From positions 496,001 to 560,000 of the forward strand of contig NZ_QCZD01000001.1 in assembly GCF_003075045.1 (NCBI RefSeq): DNA of 64,000 nucleotides. The letters run 5' to 3'. Source of the stretch: Maribacter litoralis. GTDB taxonomy: Bacteria; Bacteroidota; Bacteroidia; Flavobacteriales; Flavobacteriaceae. The notes beneath the pieces are model-generated. The model worked only from the letters and a program-made list of their open reading frames with translations. It did no database searches and had not been told where the DNA came from. Made by a program: the position numbers and the translations under genes. Every line of letters starts with the position of its first letter. Positions within the stretch are counted from its first letter, which is position 1. Below are positions 47,066 through 56,316 of this stretch, piece after piece.

Positions 47066-47835
47066 GTTAATTCACCTTTAAAAACCTGTTTAGCCTCTCC
47101 TTTTAAATATATATTGGAATACGCACCATGGTCTTCTTTGAAAGATACCTCTAAATTACCCCCCAACGCTTTTACCGCAACCGTTTTTTCTTTCGTATTT
47201 CCTAAATGATACATCCCTAATGCTACTGCCGTAACTCCCGTACCACATGATAATGTCTCGTCTTCTACTCCCCTTTCATAAGTTCTAATACTGAACCCAC
47301 CATCAACATTTGTCTCCACAAAGTTTACATTACTACCTTTTTCACCGTAAATACCATAGCGTATGCGTGCACCCTCTTTAGCTACATTAAAAGACTTTAA
47401 ACCATTCACCAATTGAATATGATGTGGCGACCCGGTATCCATAAAAAGAGCGTTCGATTTCTCTTTAATTTCAGATACATCTAGCATTTTAAGGCTAACC
47501 ACATCACCTACTATTGTAGCTTTGTGCAAACCGTCTACAGCAATGAAAACGGTTTCTTCTTCAATTACATCAAGAAAATTGGCAAAGGCAACAATACATC
47601 GTCCACCATTGCCGCACATACTACCCTCTTTTCCATCGGCGTTGAAATAAACCATTCTAAAATCGGTTTCCGCGTCATTTTCCAATAAAATGAGTCCGTC
47701 AGCACCAACCCCAAATCTTCTATGACAAATCTTTGCCACTAGCTCCGTATCTTCTTTTGGAAATTGACCTTTGCGATTATCGATCATCACAAAATCATTA
47801 CCTGTACCCTGATATTTATAAAATGTATTTTCCAT
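47059..47835 (-). CDS. dapF: Diaminopimelate epimerase
   Basis: Interconverts LL- and meso-diaminopimelate for lysine and peptidoglycan synthesis. 258 residues. The two active-site cysteines are C74 (GSMCGNGGRC) and C197 (TLSCGTGVTAVA). The N-terminal YQGTGNDFVMID block is also typical. It heads the dapF-GNAT-mltG operon, matching a cell-wall theme, and is read divergently from the Do protease gene. Confidence 0.96.
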   Translation of the reverse strand: MENTFYKYQGTGNDFVMIDNRKGQFPKEDTELVAKICHRRFGVGADGLILLENDAETDFRMVYFNADGKEGSMCGNGGRCIVAFANFLDVIEEETVFIAVDGLHKATIVGDVVSLKMLDVSEIKEKSNALFMDTGSPHHIQLVNGLKSFNVAKEGARIRYGIYGEKGSNVNFVETNVDGGFSIRTYERGVEDETLSCGTGVTAVALGMYHLGNTKEKTVAVKALGGNLEVSFKEDHGAYSNIYLKGEAKQVFKGELTW

Positions 47836-47850
47836 GCTTTATTAAAGGCT

Positions 47851-47858
47851 CAAAGATA
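47851..47858 (-). promoter_or_regulatory. dapF operon -7 promoter element
   Basis: Minus-strand TATCTTTG, an exact TAnnTTTG match, 16 bases before the dapF ATG. Confidence 0.5.
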
Positions 47859-47926
47859 GCACATAATTAGATTTTCTTCGCTAGTTAAAAAGTAGTTAAA
47901 CGCTTATATTATAGCATAAAAACGAT

Positions 47927-47934
47927 TAATTTTG
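47927..47934 (+). promoter_or_regulatory. Do-protease -7 promoter element
   Basis: TAATTTTG, an exact match, 23 bases before ATG 47957. With the dapF element it forms a divergent promoter pair within 121 bases. Confidence 0.5.
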
Positions 47935-47956
47935 TGTAGAATAAGTTAAAACTTTG

Positions 47957-49354
47957 ATGAATATGAAAAGAATAGCAAGTCTCCTATTTGTTTCCATTTT
48001 TGCAGGTGCGATTACATTGGGTGCTTATAAACTATTTTTCGAGAAGGAAAATTTTACCATAATAGCTCAAGAAAATTCTAACGGAGTGGTAAATGCCAGT
48101 TACACACCTACATCAGCTAAGGGAGCAGGCATTAATGAGGTTGATTTCACCAATGCGGCAGAAAACACCGTTAACGCGGTAGTCCATGTGAAGAATATTA
48201 CAATAAGCAAGGCACCAACCAATATATTTGATATATTCTATGGAACCAGCGGCAAAGTCGTACCACAGGTTGGTACGGGATCGGGTGTTATAATTTCTTC
48301 GGACGGATATATTGTTACCAACAATCACGTAATCAGTAGAGCGAATCAATTACAGGTTACCTTGAACAATAACAGAACTTACAATGCCGAATTGATCGGT
48401 ACCGATCCAAATTCTGATATCGCCTTGATAAAAATCGACCCGGACGAGAAATTACCGTATTTGGCGTTTGGTGATTCCGACCACACCAAAATCGGCGAAT
48501 GGGTGCTTGCGGTTGGTAATCCTTTCAACCTTACTTCGACCGTTACCGCTGGTATTGTTAGTGCAAAAGCAAGAAATCTTGGCAAGAACCAATCCTTCAT
48601 ACAAACCGATGCAGCGGTTAACCCGGGAAATTCTGGTGGAGCATTGGTAAACACCAATGGTGACTTAATCGGTATTAATACAGCCATAACATCACAAACC
48701 GGTTCATATGTTGGTTATTCTTTTGCGGTACCTAGCAATATTGCGAAAAAAGTAATTCAGGACATCTTGGAATACGGTAATGTACAAAAAGGTTTTATGG
48801 GCATAAGACCTGCACCTGTTAACACTAGAGACGCCATTGAAAAAGGCATAAATAATATTGATGGTGTGTATATAGAATACATTGAAGAAGAATCTGCTGC
48901 TGAAGAAGCGGGTATTGAAATAGGCGATATTATCAAAAAGGTTGATGAAATCGATGTCCACAAGTATCCTGATTTAACCGGATATCTATCCACCAAAAGA
49001 CCTGGGGATACTTTGGAATTTGTCATCAACAGAAAAGATGAGCAACTAGTATTGCCCCTAACCCTAAAAGAAAGACAAACGCTAGTAGTTCCAGAAATGG
49101 GTCTAGAAGTTAAGAACCTTACCGAACATGATAAAAAGGTATACAAGACCAAAACAGGTGTTAAGATTATAGGTGTACCAGAACGTTATAGAGGTTATGG
49201 CTTGTCTGAAAAGGTAATTGTAAAAATAGATGATCAAGAAATAGGAAATATTGATGATGCTTATACAGCTTTTGGCGGTATCTCTAAATATGGAAAAACG
49301 GTCATTACCATGTTAGGATCCAATGGTGAAAGAGACCGACTCATCTTTCAATAA
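47957..49354 (+). CDS. Do/DegP-family periplasmic serine protease with PDZ domains
   Basis: A heat-shock type envelope protease of about 465 residues. An N-terminal signal or anchor segment (IASLLFVSIFAGAITLGAYKLFF) precedes the trypsin-like domain. The triad is H124 (TNNHVI), D154 (NSDIALI) and S226 (NPGNSGGAL). Two PDZ-type regions follow (about 270-375 and ~375-465; GVYIEYIEEESAAEEAGIEIGDII is the first). The longer frame starts with TTG 47954; ATG 47957 or 47963 is more likely. A clear terminator follows. It degrades or refolds damaged envelope proteins. Confidence 0.95.
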   Translation: MNMKRIASLLFVSIFAGAITLGAYKLFFEKENFTIIAQENSNGVVNASYTPTSAKGAGINEVDFTNAAENTVNAVVHVKNITISKAPTNIFDIFYGTSGKVVPQVGTGSGVIISSDGYIVTNNHVISRANQLQVTLNNNRTYNAELIGTDPNSDIALIKIDPDEKLPYLAFGDSDHTKIGEWVLAVGNPFNLTSTVTAGIVSAKARNLGKNQSFIQTDAAVNPGNSGGALVNTNGDLIGINTAITSQTGSYVGYSFAVPSNIAKKVIQDILEYGNVQKGFMGIRPAPVNTRDAIEKGINNIDGVYIEYIEEESAAEEAGIEIGDIIKKVDEIDVHKYPDLTGYLSTKRPGDTLEFVINRKDEQLVLPLTLKERQTLVVPEMGLEVKNLTEHDKKVYKTKTGVKIIGVPERYRGYGLSEKVIVKIDDQEIGNIDDAYTAFGGISKYGKTVITMLGSNGERDRLIFQ

Positions 49355-49373
49355 TAAAATCCTTAATAAATAC

Positions 49374-49402
49374 AGCCTTCGTAAAAACGAAGGCTTTTTT
49401 TT
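49374..49402 (+). terminator. Terminator of the Do-protease gene
   Basis: Perfect 8-bp stem AGCCTTCG/CGAAGGCT, 6-base loop, then seven T. Confidence 0.9.
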
Positions 49403-49434
49403 GAAAAATATTTATTTAAAGTGCTTAATTTTTC

Positions 49435-49442
49435 TAGTTTTG
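49435..49442 (+). promoter_or_regulatory. gap -7 promoter element
   Basis: TAGTTTTG, an exact TAnnTTTG match, 27 bases before the GAPDH ATG. Confidence 0.5.
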
Positions 49443-49469
49443 TGCGAATTCTAAAATAATCAACTAATT

Positions 49470-50918
49470 ATGGCTCCACAAACCACATTTGAAAAAGAGC
49501 TGGCATTTCAAGCAGACCGCAGAAAAGCTACTACAGAATTTATCAAAATCGTAAGTGATTTATGGTATGATAAATCCATTGAAATTGTTCTTTTCAAAAA
49601 TCAGGTTATTGACAAAAATGTAAGTGACATTATGCACTTGCACGAGTACGCTGGTGAATTTGTACAAAAACCAATTTCTATTTTTGATTCCGTAGAAATA
49701 TTGAGATCAATATCTGACATTGCCTTACCGCCTTCCAAATTAGACATCGGTAAACTAACGTACGAATACCATTCTGACACCAATATTCTTAACAATGTAA
49801 AATCTTTTGTCATAGATAAACTACAATCTGCACAAGATTTTAAAAGTATAGAGCCCAAAGATGTGGTACTCTATGGTTTTGGTAGAATAGGAAGATTGGT
49901 TGCGAGAGAACTTATGTCAAAAACTGGCAAAGGCAACCAATTAAGATTAAGAGCTATTGTTGTTAGAGGCAAACCAAGTATTGAAAATCTTGAAAAACGA
50001 GCAAGCTTGCTTAGAACAGATTCGGTACACGGTATTTTTAACGGAACGGTCAAAGTAGATTATTCCAATTTAAAACTTATCATCAACGGCACTACGGTAC
50101 ATGTTATATATGCCAACATGCCAGAAGAAATAGATTATACCGAATATGGCATCAAAGAAGCTTTGGTCATAGACAATACAGGTGCTTTTAGAACAAAAGA
50201 GCAGTTAGAAAGACACTTACAAGCCAATGGGGCTGCAAAGGTGTTGTTAACCGCTCCCGGCAAAGAAGTTGCCAATATCGTGCATGGTGTAAACCACTTG
50301 GAATATTCACCGGATGATACTGATGTTTTTTCAGCCGCTTCATGTACAACCAATGCCATCACTCCCATTTTAAAAGCGATAGAAGAAACTTTCGGCATTA
50401 AAAAAGGGCATTTAGAAACCATACACGCCTACACCAATGACCAAAATTTAGTGGACAATATGCACGGTAAATACAGAAGAGGTCGTGCAGCCGCCCTAAA
50501 CATGGTCATTACCGAAACAGGAGCAGGTAAAGCTGTTACCAAGGCACTACCATCTTTAGAAGGTAAATTAACCTCTAATGCCATTAGAGTACCCGTACCA
50601 AATGGCTCTTTGGCTATTTTAAACCTTGAAATCAACCAAAAAACTTCTTTGGACGGAGTCAATTCCATGATTAAAAAATATGCCTTGGAAGGTGATTTGG
50701 TGGAACAGATAAAATACTCATTGGACAAGGAGTTGGTATCCTCTGACATTATCGGTACTTCTGCACCATCTATTTATGATAGTATGGCTACCATAGTTTC
50801 AAGTACCGGAAAAAATGTTATCCTATATATATGGTATGATAATGAATACGGATATTCCCATCAAGTAATTCGCCTGGCAAAATACATTGCCAAAGTAAGA
50901 CGTTATACGTATTATTAA
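49470..50918 (+). CDS. gap: Long-form glyceraldehyde-3-phosphate dehydrogenase
   Basis: 482 residues, against about 335 for standard GAPDH. The extra ~130 residues at the N-terminus (PQTTFEKELAFQADRRKATTEFIKIVSDLWYDKSIEI) have no recognised domain. The dehydrogenase core follows: NAD site VLYGFGRIGRLVAREL near 130, catalytic C292 in SAASCTTNAITPIL, and conserved HAYTNDQN and LPSLEGKLTSNAIRVPVP. This long type is found in Bacteroidota and other groups beside the normal enzyme. Coenzyme preference and metabolic direction cannot be decided. Confidence 0.93.
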   Translation: MAPQTTFEKELAFQADRRKATTEFIKIVSDLWYDKSIEIVLFKNQVIDKNVSDIMHLHEYAGEFVQKPISIFDSVEILRSISDIALPPSKLDIGKLTYEYHSDTNILNNVKSFVIDKLQSAQDFKSIEPKDVVLYGFGRIGRLVARELMSKTGKGNQLRLRAIVVRGKPSIENLEKRASLLRTDSVHGIFNGTVKVDYSNLKLIINGTTVHVIYANMPEEIDYTEYGIKEALVIDNTGAFRTKEQLERHLQANGAAKVLLTAPGKEVANIVHGVNHLEYSPDDTDVFSAASCTTNAITPILKAIEETFGIKKGHLETIHAYTNDQNLVDNMHGKYRRGRAAALNMVITETGAGKAVTKALPSLEGKLTSNAIRVPVPNGSLAILNLEINQKTSLDGVNSMIKKYALEGDLVEQIKYSLDKELVSSDIIGTSAPSIYDSMATIVSSTGKNVILYIWYDNEYGYSHQVIRLAKYIAKVRRYTYY

Positions 50919-51063
50919 TTTTTGCCGAACAAAAGATCCATTTGTTAATTAAGAACGTAGGTAAATAAAGAAAGTTTAAGCTTTATATTTTTTTCATAAT
51001 TCAATTTTTATAAAGTACTTTAGTCAACTCTAAATTATTCAAATTAACCTAAGAATCTATTAC

Positions 51064-51687
51064 ATGAATTTCTATAGAATACTATTGTTATTAGCCTTTT
51101 TATTAGCTAGTAATGTGCAATTTGCTCAAAATGCCGAAGAAGAGGAAGATAAGTTGTCTTTAGACGAAGGACCGATCAGTAATCAATTCGATTATATTGC
51201 CAAGCGATCAGGAAACTATAGAGCAGATGGTGTTAGATATGAAGTGGTAAAAGAATCTAATTTATTTAAAATCAGAAAAAATGTTTTGGACTCCATAGCC
51301 GCCATGAACAAGAAAACGGGCGAGCTTAAAGCTACTATTGCGGAGCATGAAACTACAATTACCTCTTTAAATAAAAAACTAGAAGAGACCACTACCAACT
51401 TGGGTTTGGTAACAGAGGAAAAAGACAGCATGTCCTTTCTTGGCTTACCAGTTTCCAAAGGAACATATAACTTTGTACTATGGACCATTATCGGAATCTT
51501 ATTTCTAACACTTGGTTTATTTATCTATAAATTTAGAAACAGCAATATTCTTACACAGGAAGCAAAACAGAATTTATCTGAATTGGAAGTGGAATACGAA
51601 GATCATAGGCGAAGAGCTTTAGAGCGTGAACAAAAGATCAGTAGACAGCTGCAAGACGAGATTAACAAACAGAAGAAAACTAAATAA
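51064..51687 (+). CDS. Membrane coiled-coil protein of unknown function, near trmD
   Basis: 207 residues with an N-terminal signal peptide (FYRILLLLAFLLASNVQFAQ), a predicted coiled coil at about 80-120 (KTGELKATIAEHETTITSLNKKLEETTTNLG), one transmembrane helix (TYNFVLWTIIGILFLTLGLFIYKF, ~140-163), then a second coiled coil in the cytoplasm (SELEVEYEDHRRRALEREQKISRQLQDEI). In databases such proteins are often wrongly named tRNA methyltransferase because they lie beside trmD. It contains no SAM motif. A signal-transducing or scaffold role is possible but unproven. Confidence 0.8.
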   Translation: MNFYRILLLLAFLLASNVQFAQNAEEEEDKLSLDEGPISNQFDYIAKRSGNYRADGVRYEVVKESNLFKIRKNVLDSIAAMNKKTGELKATIAEHETTITSLNKKLEETTTNLGLVTEEKDSMSFLGLPVSKGTYNFVLWTIIGILFLTLGLFIYKFRNSNILTQEAKQNLSELEVEYEDHRRRALEREQKISRQLQDEINKQKKTK

Positions 51688-51690
51688 TTT

Positions 51691-51718
51691 AAAAAGCTCC
51701 AATTTGGAGCTTTTTTTT
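51691..51718 (+). terminator. Terminator after the coiled-coil membrane gene
   Basis: Perfect stem AAAAAGCTCCA/TGGAGCTTTTT with a 3-base loop, followed by T8. It separates this gene from the acetyltransferase gene, which starts ten bases later. Confidence 0.85.
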
Positions 51719-51727
51719 ATCCGAATT

Positions 51728-52165
51728 ATGATACAAAGACTTACGGCAACTCAAATAGAGGACATAGTTCTTCTTTTTGACGGATATAGAGTATTTTATA
51801 AAATGGAATCTGACTTAGAAGCCGCAAGAGATTTTCTAAACGATAGACTTATAAATAACGAATCTGTAATTTTTGCTGCTTACGAAGCAAATATTGCAAT
51901 TGGTTTTGTACAGCTATATTTTACCTTTTCTTCCGTTAGCCTAGAGAAATCAATTATCCTAAACGACTTATTCGTTGCTGCTGAGCACAGAGGTAAATCT
52001 GTTGGTGAGCAACTGCTATTAAAAGCTCAAGAATTTTGCAGAATAAATGGCTATAAAGGTCTTGCCTTGGAAACTGCTATCGATAACCCAGCTCAAAAAT
52101 TATACGAAAAGCTTGGTTGGGAAAAAGATTACCACTGTTTTCATTACTTTTGGCAGGTTAAATGA
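51728..52165 (+). CDS. GNAT-family N-acetyltransferase
   Basis: 145 residues from ATG 51728. The frame is open further back to 51626, but that stretch overlaps the preceding gene and crosses its terminator. Motif A is IILNDLFVAAEHRGKSVGEQLLLKAQEFC, and the C-terminus has LALETAIDNPAQKLYEKLGWEKD. The substrate is unknown. It is followed by trmD 17 bases later and may be co-transcribed with it. Confidence 0.9.
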   Translation: MIQRLTATQIEDIVLLFDGYRVFYKMESDLEAARDFLNDRLINNESVIFAAYEANIAIGFVQLYFTFSSVSLEKSIILNDLFVAAEHRGKSVGEQLLLKAQEFCRINGYKGLALETAIDNPAQKLYEKLGWEKDYHCFHYFWQVK

Positions 52166-52182
52166 CGATGCAAAATTAAAAA

Positions 52183-52857
52183 ATGAGAATTGACATAATT
52201 ACAGTGTTACCTGAGCTACTCACCAGTCCTTTTGAAGCCTCCATATTAAAGAGAGCCATTGAAAAAGATTTGGTCGAGGTCCATTTTCATAATCTTAGGG
52301 ATTATACCGATACAAAGTATAGAAATGTAGATGATTACCAATTTGGCGGAGGAGCCGGTATGGTTCTTATGATTGAGCCCATAGATAAATGTATTACAGG
52401 TTTAAAATCTGAAAGAGAATATGACGAAGTCATATATATGACTCCAGATGGCGAAACTTTAAACCAGAAAACAGCCAACACCCTATCTATGACCAAAAAC
52501 ATTATTATTCTTTGCGGACATTATAAAGGAGTGGATCAGCGCGTAAGAGATCTTTTTATAACGAAAGAAATATCAATTGGAGACTACGTACTTTCTGGTG
52601 GCGAATTAGGTGCAGCGGTTTTATGCGATGCAATAATTAGACTATTACCTGGCGTACTCAATGACGAAACATCTGCACTTACCGATACTTTTCAAGATGG
52701 TCTATTAGCTCCGCCTGTATATACAAGACCAGCTGAATACAAAGGTTCAAAGGTCCCAGACGTTCTACTAAGTGGAAATTTTGGTAAAATTGAAGAATGG
52801 AGAGAAAGCAAAGCATATGAACGTACAGAAAAGTTACGTCCGGATTTGTTGGAATAA
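52183..52857 (+). CDS. trmD: tRNA (guanine-N1)-methyltransferase TrmD
   Basis: Methylates G37 of tRNAs to prevent frameshifting. 224 residues. The SPOUT trefoil knot is seen in [19 protein letters not shown]. Other conserved parts are [30 protein letters not shown], and [24 protein letters not shown]. The usual trmD-rplS neighbourhood is kept. Confidence 0.97.
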   Translation: MRIDIITVLPELLTSPFEASILKRAIEKDLVEVHFHNLRDYTDTKYRNVDDYQFGGGAGMVLMIEPIDKCITGLKSEREYDEVIYMTPDGETLNQKTANTLSMTKNIIILCGHYKGVDQRVRDLFITKEISIGDYVLSGGELGAAVLCDAIIRLLPGVLNDETSALTDTFQDGLLAPPVYTRPAEYKGSKVPDVLLSGNFGKIEEWRESKAYERTEKLRPDLLE

Positions 52858-52894
52858 GCAAAATCCAAAAAATAAAGAAAAAGCAAATAAATAC

Positions 52895-52924
52895 TTGTGT
52901 ATTTTAATATAAACACTAATTTTG
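52895..52924 (+). promoter_or_regulatory. rplS promoter
   Basis: TTG (52895-52897), 19 bases, then TAATTTTG (52917-52924). Both the -33 and -7 elements and the spacing match the Bacteroidota promoter consensus, the best such site in the window. The predicted transcript start is near 52931, giving a leader of about 65 bases before the L19 ATG. Confidence 0.7.
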
Positions 52925-52930
52925 CAGCCT

Positions 52931-52972
52931 GTTAGAATAACCTCTGACGATAATCGTGAATGTTGCTCTAAT
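52931..52972 (+). promoter_or_regulatory. Candidate L19 leader element
   Basis: In the rplS leader, GTTAGA (52931-52936) pairs with TCTAAT (52967-52972), closing a region with an inner ACGA-taa-TCGT hairpin. Predicted flavobacterial L19 leader motifs are known, and this may be one. I recall this only generally and cannot match the consensus here. Confidence 0.4.
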
Positions 52973-52995
52973 TTAATTCCAATTTTAACTATACA

Positions 52996-53346
52996 ATGGA
53001 ATCATTAATAAAATTTGTACAAGACGAATTCGTAACTAAAAAAGAATTTCCAAAATTTTCTGCTGGTGATACAATCACTGTTTACTACGAAATTAAGGAA
53101 GGTGAGAAAACAAGAACACAGTTCTTTAAAGGTGTTGTTATACAACGTAGAGGTACTGGTTCTACAGAGACGTTTACAATCCGTAAAATGTCTGGAACTG
53201 TAGGTGTTGAACGTATCTTCCCTATTAACCTACCTGCTCTTCAAAAAATTGAAGTGAACAAGCGTGGTAAAGTACGTAGATCTAGAATATACTACTTCCG
53301 TGAATTAACTGGTAAGAAAGCTAGAATTAAGGAAGTAAGAGGATAA
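52996..53346 (+). CDS. rplS: 50S ribosomal protein L19
   Basis: 116 residues, the usual size. Located at the subunit interface. It is recognised by KFSAGDTITVYYEIKEGEKTRTQFFKGVVIQRRGTGSTETFTIRKMSGTVGVERIFPINLPALQKIEVNKRGKVRRSRIYY-type sequence, including FKGVVIQRRG and VERIFP. It has its own near-consensus promoter, a structured leader and a terminator, so it is transcribed independently of trmD. Confidence 0.97.
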   Translation: MESLIKFVQDEFVTKKEFPKFSAGDTITVYYEIKEGEKTRTQFFKGVVIQRRGTGSTETFTIRKMSGTVGVERIFPINLPALQKIEVNKRGKVRRSRIYYFRELTGKKARIKEVRG

Positions 53347-53367
53347 ATTCTTCTTCACAATAATAAT

Positions 53368-53400
53368 AAGCACTGTTCTATTTTGGACAGTGCTTTTTTT
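53368..53400 (+). terminator. rplS terminator
   Basis: Stem AAGCACTGT/ACAGTGCTT with a short loop followed by T7, 22 bases after the rplS stop. Confidence 0.9.
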
Positions 53401-53689
53401 ATGAACAAAAGTGAATAACCGATGTTCATAAAGTGTTGATTAATAAAAGTTTACAATTTTACGTTTTATATTACTATTTTTTGTAAATTGAACTGTGGTT
53501 AAAAAATGGTGATTGAGAAAAGCATCCATTTCGACACCATTACGAAGTTTACGTTCTATCGTATTATTGTTTGACCATATCATTTAATGATTATTAAATG
53601 GGGTAAATTTTAAGTTTGTTGGCTGTCGCCAATTAAGTTTAAAATTAGTTGAATTTTAAAAATACTATACACTAGGTTTTTAGTTTTCA
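53401..53689. other. Unexplained structured intergenic region
   Basis: No long ORF. It contains several small hairpins: ATGAAC...GTTCAT (53401-53429), CATTTAAT-gatt-ATTAAATG (53581-53600), and TTGGC-tgtc-GCCAA (53619-53632) flanked by the direct repeat TTAAGTTT (53610-53617 and 53633-53640). These could be part of a non-coding RNA, a protein-binding region, or chance in AT-rich DNA. I recognise no known RNA family. Confidence 0.35.
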
Positions 53690-53815
53690 ATGATGACAAT
53701 AAAAAAGAAATATTGTGTAGATGCCGGATTGCGTATCTGGGAATCGAAAAATATTTTAAACGTTGAATCAGTGAAGCGGATGCAATCAAGGGTTGCCGTT
53801 TTAATGAAAAATTAA
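53690..53815 (+). CDS. Possible 41-residue small protein
   Basis: An ORF below the usual length cut-off. It begins with two ATG codons (53690, 53693) and ends with TAA. The product starts MMTIKKKYCVDAGLRIWESK, is basic and has no signal peptide or membrane helix. Support: a strong hairpin terminator starts 27 bases after the stop, a TTG-21-TAGGTTTT promoter-like pair (one -7 mismatch) lies just upstream, and codon content is less AT-rich than the flanks. Against: no homologue known to me. It could equally be noise within an untranslated RNA. Confidence 0.35.
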   Translation: MMTIKKKYCVDAGLRIWESKNILNVESVKRMQSRVAVLMKN

Positions 53816-53841
53816 AACAAACAGTCCGTAAACTTTTTCTA

Positions 53842-53884
53842 AAAAGCCATATCATTGTATGCGTACATTGATATGGCTTTTGTT
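53842..53884 (+). terminator. Strong hairpin terminator upstream of icd
   Basis: AAAAGCCATATCATTGTA pairs with TACATTGATATGGCTTTT (about 17 of 18 pairs) around the loop TGCG. It is followed by TTTTGTT and preceded by an A-run on the other strand. No recognised gene ends here except the possible 41-codon ORF. Confidence 0.75.
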
Positions 53885-53954
53885 ATTTAACAAAACTTCC
53901 CGCCTGCCTTAAATATTAAGGCATTATCTCCACCATCAAACCTGTATAAAATTG

Positions 53955-53962
53955 TATATTTG
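53955..53962 (+). promoter_or_regulatory. icd -7 promoter element
   Basis: TATATTTG, an exact TAnnTTTG match, 27 bases before the isocitrate dehydrogenase ATG. Confidence 0.45.
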
Positions 53963-53977
53963 TTCCGCTTAAATTAA

Positions 53978-56206
<2,229 letters not shown>

Positions 56207-56223
56207 TAGAAATTAATTTTATA

Positions 56224-56257
56224 AATACCCTTAATTAACGTTAAGGGTATTTTTTTT
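56224..56257 (+). terminator. icd terminator
   Basis: Perfect 11-bp stem AATACCCTTAA/TTAAGGGTATT with a 6-base loop, then T7. It starts 18 bases after the stop. Confidence 0.9.
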
Positions 56258-56316
56258 GCCCTTTATTTAATTGTAGGAGTATCTCCTATTTCTAAGTATT
56301 TTTACTAAAAAAATTG

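Noticed and set aside
48757-49152. 131-codon open frame on the minus strand inside the Do-protease gene
   Set aside because: Lies fully antisense to a well-conserved protein, no recognisable domain; a shadow of codon bias.
51626-51727. Extended N-terminus of the acetyltransferase gene
   Set aside because: It would overlap the preceding gene and include its terminator hairpin; the GNAT fold begins at ATG 51728.
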